DNA from: Ampullaceana balthica
Taxonomy: Eukaryota > Mollusca > Gastropoda > Lymnaeidae
DNA: 64,000 nucleotides
NCBI GenBank assembly: GCA_944989445.1
Contig: CALYLW010000016.1
Location: 4,471,765 to 4,535,764, forward strand
Reading direction: 5' to 3'
In this document: piece by piece, positions 27,701 through 39,700 of the stretch
Layout: every line of letters begins with the position of its first letter
Numbering within the stretch: the first letter of the stretch is position 1
Notes under the pieces: model-generated
What the model was told of the DNA's origin: nothing
Seen by the model: only the letters and a program-made list of their open reading frames with translations
Databases searched by the model: none
Program-made: the position numbers and the translations under genes

Positions 27701-30700
27701 AGATGTTATTACATTTTTTTGTTAATTTTTAAAATTATTATGAATACTTAGTTCTAAATTGATGGATTGACTTTGGTGTCACATTGACACATTCCTAATG
27801 TTGAGTCGAATAGTCTCTATTCGGTGTCACATTGACACATTCCTAATGTTGAGTCGAATAGTCTCTATTCGGTGTCACATTGACACATTCCTAATGTTGA
27901 GTCGAATAGTCTCTATTCGGTGTCACATTGACACATTCCTAATGTTGAGTCGAATAGTCTCTATTCGGTGTCACATTGACACATTCCTAATGTTGAGTCG
28001 AATAGTCTCTAATGAGCCTAGGAGCGTTGTGGCACACACATATATGTACATGCCCCAAACTCCTGCTATGGTAACTAATTGGTTTGTTCCTCCCACACAG
28101 GAGACTGGTACACAGCAACATTCTCTTCCTGCAGATGTTGGGACCGTGCATACCTAAAGAACATGCTGTTCAGAGGTAACACATTCGGTCACGTGACACG
28201 TGACATCATATTTCAAAAGAGCAAACGTGTGACAGCTTTGTATAACTTTAGAAATCGTAAGAGCTGTAGAGGTAATATTTGGACTAACTCTTGGATTGTT
28301 CTTTTAAAGCAGAGCAACTGTTTGTTCAGGTAACTTTAAACTTCTTATTAGTGAAGAAGGCTGACGTTTTGTAATGACTTGTATTTCATCGAACAAAAGT
28401 CTGCCATGAAAACATCGATGAACGGGTTTTCCCAATCACTGTGAAGGCGTGTGTAGTGTCCTAACGTTAAATCACGGTGTTTATACGCGGACATTTGTAG
28501 CTGAGGTTATCAAAGATCAACTTGTAAAAGAATCAGACCAGCAAAACCACACCACACACAAGCAGACTTAAAGTGTAGGTTACACTCTCACACAGCTTCA
28601 ACTCACGGCTGTCAACCACACCCACCACACAGACGCATACGCACACCCACACACAAGAAGCCTTAAAGTGTTGTTAATCATCTCCCCAGCTTCAAAGCGA
28701 GGCTGACTGGCAAGACGCCCTTCCAGATCAAGCTCATGTTTGCAGACGAACGTTACACTTCTCTGAACGAACTGAAACCACGGCCTAAAGAGATGAACTT
28801 GCTCTACCCTTTCCCCCTTGACCTGCCCAACTGACTGCTGCAACCTTGACCTTCACAACTCGGTGCTATACCACGGCCAAAGAGATGAACTTGCTCTACC
28901 CTTTCACCCTTTACCTGCCCAACTGTCTGCTGCAACCTTGACCTTCAAAACTATTTGATTTAGCCTGGACGTTGTCAACTCAATATTTTTCCTTGAACTT
29001 TCCGAGTAGATCAATGATCTTCCCAAATAAAAGCACACTTGACCTTCCATAGTGATAGCTAAGCCCTTGACCTTCCCACCTCAGTGCTATACCACGGATT
29101 CTTCCTTGTAATTTCTTAATGGAGTGTTTGATCCGTGATCTTCACAACTGAACTGCCAATATGAGTGATCTTCCCTTGCCCCACGACTTCCATGAGTGAT
29201 GTCCCCACAATTGTACCGAGTGCTGTCCCCTCGACTGCCCCATTGAAAATTTACTGACCACAGACTCAGCTTGGAGACTGACGAAAAGCAACTACGATTA
29301 GCCAAAAAGCAAAGTTACCATGCGTGGATCAACTGCTGGATGACAACAACGACGAGTTTTGTGCTGGATGACCAAGTGTTGCTAGCAACTAATCAAATAA
29401 CTTATGTTTTAAAGAAACTGTTCTACCTTCTTGATATTAAAGACTTGAAAAAAAAACAATCACGTTTGTCCGTGTTGATTCATTGTCCCGTAGTGACCGA
29501 ATGACCATCATAGCCAATAGTCGGAACTAGTTCATTCTTTAGATATGTGACATGGAAATGTACAGTTAGTTGTTTAGATTTGTGACTTGGAAATAGTAAT
29601 AGTGAACAAAATGTGAGTGAGACTGCAATCAGAGGCCTATAGATTAGTAGATGTATAACATGAAAACATGGTATGAGTGAGCCTGACGGGACGTAACAAT
29701 ACAGCGAACGTGACGGCAAAGAGCCTTCTTCAACGAACAAATAGTACACAAATAAAACCAATAAAAATAAATAAAACATAAAACTTAGATGCGGTAAAAT
29801 GCAAAGAGAGCCAAAGGGAGCAAACCTTGGAAATATGCAGTTAGTTGTTTAGATATGTGACTTTGGAAATATGCAGTTAGTTGTTTAGATATGTGACTTT
29901 GGAAATATGCAGTTAGTTGTTTAGATATTTGACTTTGGAAATATGCAGTTAGTTGTTTAGATATGTGACTTTGGAAATATGCAGTTAGTTGTTTAGATAT
30001 GTGACATTGGAAATATGCAGTTAGTGTAGTTGTAGTTTAGATATGTGACTTTGGAAATATGCAGTTAGTTGTTTAGATATGTGACTTTAGAAATATGCAG
30101 TTAGTTGCTTAGATATGTGACTTTGGAAATATGCAGTTAGTTGTTTAGATATGTGACTTTGGAAATATGCAGTTAGTTGTTTAGATATGTGACTTTGGAA
30201 ATATGCAGTTAGTTGTTTAGATATTTGACTTTGGAAATATGCAGTTAGTTGTTTAGATATGTGACTTTGGAAATATGCAGTTAGTTGTTTAGATATGTGA
30301 CATTGGAAATATGCAGTTAGTTGTTTAGATATGTGACATTGGAAATATGCAGTTAGTTGTTTAGATATGTGACATTGGAAATATGCAGTTAGTTGTTTAG
30401 ACATGTGACATTGGAAATATGCAGTTAGTTGTTTACATATGTGACTTTGGAAATATGCAGTTAGTTGTTTAGATATGTGACTTTGGAAATATGCAGTTAG
30501 TCGTTTAGATATGTGACTTTGGAAATATGCAGTTAGTTGTTTAGATATGTGACATTGGAAATATGCAGTTAGTTGTTTAGATATGTGACTTTGGAAATAT
30601 GCAGTTAGTTGTTTAGACATGTGACTTTGGAAATATGCAGTTAGTTGTTTACATATGTGACTTTGGAAATATGCAGTTAGTTGTTTAGATATGTGACTTT

Positions 30701-33700
30701 GGAAATATGCAGTTAGTTGTTTAGATATGTGACTTTGGAAATATGCAGTTAGTTGTTTAGATATGTGACTTTGGAAATATGCAGTTAGTTGTTTAGATAT
30801 GTGACTTTGGAAATATGCAGTTAGTTGTTTAGATATGTGACTTTGGAAATATGCAGTTAGTTGTTTAGATATGTGACATTGGAAATATGCAGTTAGTTGT
30901 TTAGATATGTGACTTTGGAAATATGCAGTTAGTTGTTTAGACATGTGACTTTGGAAATATGCAGTTAGTTGTTTAGATATGTGACTTTGGAAATATGCAG
31001 TTAGTTGTTTAGACATGTGACTTTGGAAATATGCAGTTAGTTGTTTAGATATGTGACTTTGGAAATATGCAGTTAGTTGTTTAGACATGTGACTTTGGAA
31101 ATATGCAGTTAGTTGTTTAGATATGTGACTTTGGAAATATGCAGTTAGTTGTTTAGATATGTGACTTTGGAAATATGCAGTTAGTTGTTTAGATATGTGA
31201 CATTGGAAATATGCAGTTAGTTGTTTAGATATGTGACTTTGGAAATATGCAGTTAGTTGTTTAGATATGTGACTTTGGAAATATGCAGTTAGTTGTTTAG
31301 ACATGTGACTTTGGAAATATGCAGTTAGTTGTTTAGATATGTGACTTTGGAAATATGCAGTTAGTTGTTTAGACATGTGACTTTGGAAATATGCAGTTAG
31401 TTGTTTAGATATGTGACTTTGGAAATATGCAGTTAGTTGTTTAGACATGTGACTTTGGAAATATGCAGTTAGTTGTTTAGATATGTGACTTTGGAAATAT
31501 GCAGTTAGTTGTTTAGATATGTGACTTTGGAAATATGCAGTTAGTTGTTTAGATATGTGACATTGGAAATATGCAGTTAGTTGTTTAGATATGTGACTTT
31601 GGAAATATGCAGTTAGTTGTTTAGACATGTGACTTTGGAAATATGCAGTTAGTTGTTTAGATATGTGACTTTGGAAATATGCAGTTAGTTGTTTAGACAT
31701 GTGACTTTGGAAATATGCAGTTAGTTGTTTAGATATGTGACTTTGGAAATATGCAGTTAGTTGTTTAGACATGTGACTTTGGAAATATGCAGTTAGTTGT
31801 TTAGATATGTGACTTTGGAAATATGCAGTTAGTTGTTTAGATATGTGACTTTGGAAATATGCAGTTAGTTGTTTAGATATTTGACTTTGGAAATATGCAG
31901 TTAGTTGTTTAGATATGTGACTTTGGAAATATGCAGTTAGTTGTTTAGATATGTGACATTGGAAATATGCAGTTAGTTGTTTAGATATGTGACATTGGAA
32001 ATATGCAGTTAGTTGTTTAGATATGTGACATTGGAAATATGCAGTTAGTTGTTTAGACATGTGACATTGGAAATATGCAGTTAGTTGTTTACATATGTGA
32101 CTTTGGAAATATGCAGTTAGTTGTTTAGATATGTGACTTTGGAAATATGCAGTTAGTTGTTTAGATATGTGACTTTGGAAATATGCAGTTAGTTGTTTAG
32201 ATATGTGACTTTGGAAATATGCAGTTAGTTGTTTAGATATGTGACATTGGAAATATGCAGTTAGTTGTTTAGATATGTGACTTTGGAAATATGCAGTTAG
32301 TTGTTTAGACATGTGACTTTGGAAATATGCAGTTAGTTGTTTACATATGTGACTTTGGAAATATGCAGTTAGTTGTTTAGATATGTGACTTTGGAAATAT
32401 GCAGTTAGTTGTTTAGATATGTGACTTTGGAAATATGCAGTTAGTTGTTTAGATATGTGACTTTGGAAATATGCAGTTAGTTGTTTAGATATGTGACTTT
32501 GGAAATATGCAGTTAGTTGTTTAGATATGTGACTTTGGAAATATGCAGTTAGTTGTTTAGATATGTGACATTGGAAATATGCAGTTAGTTGTTTAGATAT
32601 GTGACTTTGGAAATATGCAGTTAGTTGTTTAGACATGTGACTTTGGAAATATGCAGTTAGTTGTTTAGATATGTGACTTTGGAAATATGCAGTTAGTTGT
32701 TTAGACATGTGACTTTGGAAATATGCAGTTAGTTGTTTAGATATGTGACTTTGGAAATATGCAGTTAGTTGTTTAGACATGTGACTTTGGAAATATGCAG
32801 TTAGTTGTTTAGATATGTGACTTTGGAAATATGCAGTTAGTTGTTTAGATATGTGACTTTGGAAATATGCAGTTAGTTGTTTAGATATGTGACTTTGGAA
32901 ATATGCAGTTAGTTGTTTAGATATGTGACATTGGAAATATGCAGTTAGTTGTTTAGATATGTGACTTTGGAAATATGCAGTTAGTTGTTTAGATATGTGA
33001 CTTTGGAAATATGCAGTTAGTTGTTTAGATATGTGACTTTGGAAATATGCAGTTAGTTGTTTAGATATGTGACTTTGGAAATATGCAGTTAGTTGTTTAG
33101 ATATGTGACTTTGGAAATATGCAGTTAGTTGTTTAGATATGTGACTTTGGAAATATGCAGTTAGTTGTTTAGATATGTGACTTTGGAAATATGCAGTTAG
33201 TTGTTTAGATATGTGACTTTGGAAATATGCAGTTAGTTGTTTAGATATGTGACTTTGGAAATATGCAGTTAGTTGTTTAGATATGTGACTTTGGAAATAT
33301 GCAGTTAGTTGTTTAGATATGTGACTTTGGAAATATGCAGTTAGTTGTTTAGATATGTGACTTTGGAAATATGCAGTTAGTTGTTTAGATATGTGACTTT
33401 GGAAATATGCAGTTAGTTGTTTAGACATGTGACTTTGGAAATATGCAGTTAGTTGTTTAGACATGTGACTTTGGAAATATGCAGTTAGTTGTTTAGATAT
33501 GTGACTTTGGAAATATGCAGTTAGTTGTTTAGATATGTGACTTTGGAAATATGCAGTTAGTTGCCACCAAACATTTCATGTCCTCAAGTTTAAAGTTCAA
33601 GGACACTAACATCGATGATACACAAGATTCGGTGGATTGATTTAAATCATAGCACACACAAAATGGCGGTTAGCACACACAAAATGGCGGTTAGCACACA

Positions 33701-36700
33701 CAAAATGGCGGTTAGCACACACAAAATGGCGGTTAGCACACACAAAATGGCGGTTAGCACTTTGCCATAATAAATTCTCATTAAATGACGTCATAATGCA
33801 TTTACTCAAATTATCAAATAGTTCTGCTGGTGAAATAATATTACTTACAAGTTAAAAAAATATATATGTAATCAAATATTAGGTAGCAGTTTACTAATTA
33901 CAAGTATAAAGTACTGCCATTTTAGAACAACAACAATCTTACAACAAAGTAAGTTACAATTGTCAACATGTAGATGACTTCATGAAGTGCCAACCTCTAG
34001 AAAGCACGCTTTTTTGTTCAATATGTTGGGGATTTACCGTTTTGAGTGTAAGAGCACCACATGCATCCATCTTGCAATCTCACGTCCTGCAGACACGACA
34101 GAAGCTTGATACGCGTTAGGAAAATTCGGTGCTATCCATGCTGGTAAGTTTATATCTAATGGCTATCCATGCTGGTAAGTTAATATCTAATGGCTATCCA
34201 TGCTAATAGGTTTATATCTAATGGCTATCCATGCTGGTAAGTTTATGTCTAATGGCTATCCATGCCGGTAAGTTTGTATGCTATGGCTTTCAATGGTAGT
34301 ATTAAGTAAGTCAATGCTATCCATGCTGGTTATACCAAATGAATATCCATGCTGGTAACTTTATATCTAATGGCTATCCATGCCGGTAAGTTTGTATGCT
34401 ATGGCTTTCAATGGTAGTATTAAGTCAGTGCTATCCATGCCGGTAAGTGTGTATGCTATGGCTTTCAATGGTAGTATTAAGTAAGTGCTATCCATGCCGG
34501 TAAGTGTGTATGCTATGGCTTTCAATGGTAGTATTAAGTCAGTGCTATCCATGCCGGTAAGTGTGTATGCTTTGGCTTTCAATGGTAGTATTAAGTCAGT
34601 GCTATCCATGCCGGTAAGTGTGTATGCTATGGCTTTCAATGGTAGTATTAAGTCAGTGCTATCCATGCCGGTAAGTGTGTATGCTATGGCTTTCAATGGT
34701 AGTATTAAGTAAGTGCTATCCATGCCGGTAAGTGTGTATGCTATGGCTTTCAATGGTAGTATTAAGTCAGTGCTATCCATGCCGGTAAGTGTGTATGCTA
34801 TGGCTTTCAATGTTAGTATTAAGTCAGTGCAAAAATTGATACCCTTTATACCTGAACCCTTTATAATAATACAAACACAATGTCAATGCCCTAACTTTTT
34901 AAAGCAGACCCAAAAAAAAATACACCTACACATTGCCTTACTCACCCCTACACACCATGCACCCAAACACTGCCTTACTCACCCCACTCACCATACACCT
35001 ACACACTGCCTTACTCACCCCATACACCATACAACCACACACTGCCTTACTCACCCCCATACACCATACAACCACACACTGCATTACTCACCCCATACAC
35101 CATACAACCACACACTGCCTTACTCATCCCCATACACCATACAACCATACACTGCCTTACTCACCCACACACTGCCACACACCAAGCCCACCATCCCCAC
35201 AGTTCCACCAGCCCAACAACAGCCAAACGACAATTTACTATATTTAATTTTCTCCTGGTCTCTGATCCCAATAACCACGCATGCGCAAAGTGAGGCGACG
35301 ACAGAATGTCCAGCTTCAGGCGACTTGTGGAACAGGCCGATCGGTTGACCGCTAGACTTCAAGACTACACAGGTAACTAGGGTGGTACAGACGATAGGTT
35401 GACAGCTAGACTCCAAGACTACACACGTAACTAGGGTTGTACAGACGATAGGTTGACAGCTAGACTCCAAGACTACACAGGTAACTAGGGTGGTACAGAC
35501 GATAGGTTGACAGCTAGACTCCAAGACTACACCGGTAACTAGGGTCGAAGAGAACGTCCTCAAATTTAAGGACATCCCTTTTCAATGGACGCGCTCGGCT
35601 GAGACAGTTATTTACACTTTGAGTTGTTACGTAACAGTTCATTATAGACTGCTGTTATAAATCTGTTACAGTATAGCGGACATGCCTTTTTATTTTCATT
35701 GTATTTTATAGGTAGATAATATGCACATTTGATATTTTTAAAAAGACAAACAAACAAAACATTATTCTATGAAGTATTCGAATAGTCTACTTCTATTATC
35801 AGACTTAAATAGGTCACACAAATATTTAAGGACCTTGACATTGGCAGGTCTGGACAAAACTACAGTAGAAAATGTGATCCAATACTCCAAGCAGATGGTC
35901 GTGGAGGGCACCACGGGAATCGACCTGGTCATGTTTATGTCACAAATGTCACGGCAATTTGACATCACGTCGCCTTTCTTACTGCAGTCTATGTTTGAAT
36001 GTGAGTACCACATGACTATAAGTACAGTCTATGTTTGAATGTGAGTACCACTTGACTATAAGTACAGTCTATGTTTGAATGTGAGTACCACTTGACTATA
36101 AGTACAGTCTATGTTTGAATGTGAGTACCACATGACTATAAGTACAGTCTATGTTTGAATGTGAGTACCACTTGACTATAAGTACAGTCTATGTTTGAAT
36201 GTGAGTACCACATGACTATAAGTACAGTCTATGTTTGAATGTGAGTACCACTTGACTATAAGTACAGTCTATGTTTGAATGTGAGTACCACTTGACTATA
36301 AGTACAGTCTATGTTTGAATGTGAGTACCACTTGACTAAAAGTACAGTCTATGTTTGAATGTGAGTACCACTTGACTAAAAGTACAGTCTATGTTTGAAT
36401 GTGAGTACCACTTGACTATAAGTACAGACTATGTTTGAATGTGAGTACAACTTGTCTATTTTTACAGTCTATGTTTGAATGTGAGTACAACTTGTCTATT
36501 CTTAAAGTCTATGTTTGAATGTGAGTACAACTTGTCTATTCTTAAAGTCTATGTTTGAATGTGAGTACAACTTGTCTATTCTTAAAGTCTATGTTTGAAT
36601 GTGAGTACCACTTGTCTAAGTGTACAGTCTATGTTTGAATGTGAGTACCACTTGACTATAAGTACAGTCTATGTTTGAATGTGAGTACCACTTGACTATA

Positions 36701-39700
36701 AGTACAGTCTATGTTTGAATGTGAGTACCACTTGACTATAAGTACAGTCTATGTTTGAATGTGAGTACCACTTGACTATAAGTACAGTCTATGTTTGAAT
36801 GTGAGTACCACTTGACTAAAAGTACAGTCTATGTTTGAATGTGAGTACCACTTGTCTTTGCCGAAATGTAGGCCATTTCTAAATATTTTTTGTGTTCGAC
36901 AGAGACACACTTATACATAAAATCGATACGTACATACTTAGACATAAACACTTTGACATAGACACAGCCAGCGACACACTCAGAGACACAATAAACTTTT
37001 CTTAGACAGAGACCCACTAAAACATTACTTAGAGACCCACTAAAACATTACTTAGACAGAGACCCACTAAAACATTACTTAGACAGAGACCCACTAAAAC
37101 ATTACTTAGAGGCAAACTAAAATATTACTTAAAGATCCACTCTCAGCGACGCTTATACATAGTTTTACTTAGAGAACACTTAGAGATAGCTTGTGTTTAT
37201 TGCCATGCGACGCATAGGTCACACCTCGTGTTTAGTACCATGCCACCTATAGGTCAGACCTCGTGTTTATTGCCATGCGACGCATAGGTCACACCTCGTG
37301 TTTAGTACCATGCCACCTATAGGTCAGACCTCGTGTTTATTGCCATGCGACGCATAGGTCACACCTCGTGTTTAGTACCATGCCACCTATAGGTCAGACC
37401 TCGTGTTTATTGCCATGCGACGCATAGGTCACACCTCGTGTTTAGTACCATGCCACCTATAGGTCAGACCTCGTGTTTATTGCCATGCGACGCATAGGTC
37501 ACACCTCGTGTTTAGTACCATGCCACCTATAGGTCAGACCTCGTGTTTAGAACCATGCCACATACAGGTCACACCTCGTGTTTAGTACCATGCCACCTAC
37601 AGGTCACACCTCGTGTTTAGTACCATGCCACCTATAGGTCACACCTCGTGTTTAGTACCATGCCACCTATAGGTCACACCTCGTGTTTAGTACCATGCCA
37701 CCTATAGGTCAGACCTCGTGTTTAGTACCATGCCACCTATAGGTCACACCTCGTGTTTAGTACCATGCCACCTATAGGTCACACCTCGTGTTTAGTACCA
37801 TGCCACCTATAGGTCAGACCTCGTGTTTAGTACCATGCCACCTATAGGTCACACCTCGTGTTTAGTACCATGCCACCTATAGGTCAGACCTCGTGTTTAG
37901 TACCATGCCACCTATAGGTCAGACCTCGTGTTTAGTACCATGCCACCTATAGGTCAGACCTCGTGTTTAGTACCATGCCACCTATAGGTCAGACCTCGTG
38001 TTTAGAACCATGCCACCTATAGGTCACACCTCGCGTTTAGTACCATGCCACCTATAGGTCAGACCTCGTGTTTAGTACCATGCCACCTATAGGTCAGAAC
38101 TCGTGTTTAGTACCATGCCACCTATAGGTCACACCTCGTGTTTAGTACCATGCCACCTATAGGTCACACCTCGTGTTTAGTACCATGCCACCTATAGGTC
38201 ACACCTCGTGTTTAGTACCATGCCACCTATAGGTCAGACCTCGTGTTTAGTACCATGCCACCTATAGGTCAGACCTCGTGTTTAGTACCATGCCACCTAT
38301 AGGTCAGACCTCGTGTTTAGTACCACATCACCTATAGGTCAGACCTCGTGTTTAGTACCATGCCACCTATAGGTCAGACCTCGTGTTTAGTACCATGCCA
38401 CCTATAGGTCACACCTCGTGTTTAGTACCATGCCACCTATAGGTCAGACCTCGTGTTTAGTACCATGCCACCTATAGGTCAGACCTCGTGTTTAGTACCA
38501 TGCCACCTATAGGTCAGACCTCGTGTTTAGTACCATGCCACCTATAGGTCAGACCTCGTGTTTAGTACCACATCACCTATAGGTCAGACCTCGTGTTTAG
38601 TACCATGCCAACTATAGGTCAGATCTCGTGTTTAGTACTGTGTTTGTCTCTGCCTCCAGCACTGAAGAAGCCTCGCGCGACCACACTGACTATTGAAGAA
38701 TTCAGTAAGTGCGTGTGCGTGTTTTTGTGCGCCAAGAAGGAGGTCAAGGCCGAATTCGCCTTCAAAGTTTACGACATTGACCACAGCGGGACGATAGAGA
38801 AACCAGAGTTACAATTCCTGTTAAAGGTGAGTCTACAGGCACCGGTGATACTGATATAGAAACCGGAGTTACATAATCTGTTAAAGTTGAGACTACCAGC
38901 ACTGGTTATACTGATAGAGAAACCAGAGTTACATAACCTGTTAAAGGTGAGACTACCAGCACTGGTGATACTGATAGAGAAACCAGAGTTACATAATCTG
39001 TTAAAGGCAAGACTACTAGCACTGGTGATACTGATAGAGAAACCAGAGTTACATAATCTGTTAAAGGTGAGACTACTAGCACTGGTGATACTGATAGAGA
39101 AACCAGAGTTACATAACCTTTTAAAGGTGAGACTACAAGTACTGGTGATACTGATAGAGAAACCAGAGTTACATATCCTGTTAAAGTGAGACTACCAGTA
39201 CTGGTGATACTGATAGAGAAACCAGAGTTACATAACCTGTTAATGGTGAGACTACAAGTACTGGTGATTGATATAGAAACCAGATTTACATAATCTGTTA
39301 AAGGTGGGACTACCAGTACTGGTGATACTGGTAGAGAAACCTGAGTTACATATTCTGTGTAAAGGTTAGTCTATTAGCTACTTCACCATATTTTGACACA
39401 CTGAATATAGCAGCCATGCGTTATGACATCATGCATTATGCAGTCATGTATTATTATGACATGTTGTATTTAGCAGTCATGTACTCGTATGAACTATTAT
39501 GTCTATGGTTGAAAAATGTTGCCCAGGTACCCGTCAAAATTTTGAACGCATAACGCAGCATAATTTTCCCCGCAGCATAATTTTCCCCGTCATGACCGAT
39601 ATACAATGCAACATATCCACCATCCATGCACCTCATTTCACACAGTAGCCAACAGTAACATACTACAGTATACCCTCACCTATTTGAGGTTCCTCATTCG

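Noticed and set aside
30087..33464. A 1,125-residue minus-strand frame made of a 12-residue repeat
   Set aside because: Same reason: a stop-free 36 bp unit. No start context, splice partner or non-repeat domain is visible.
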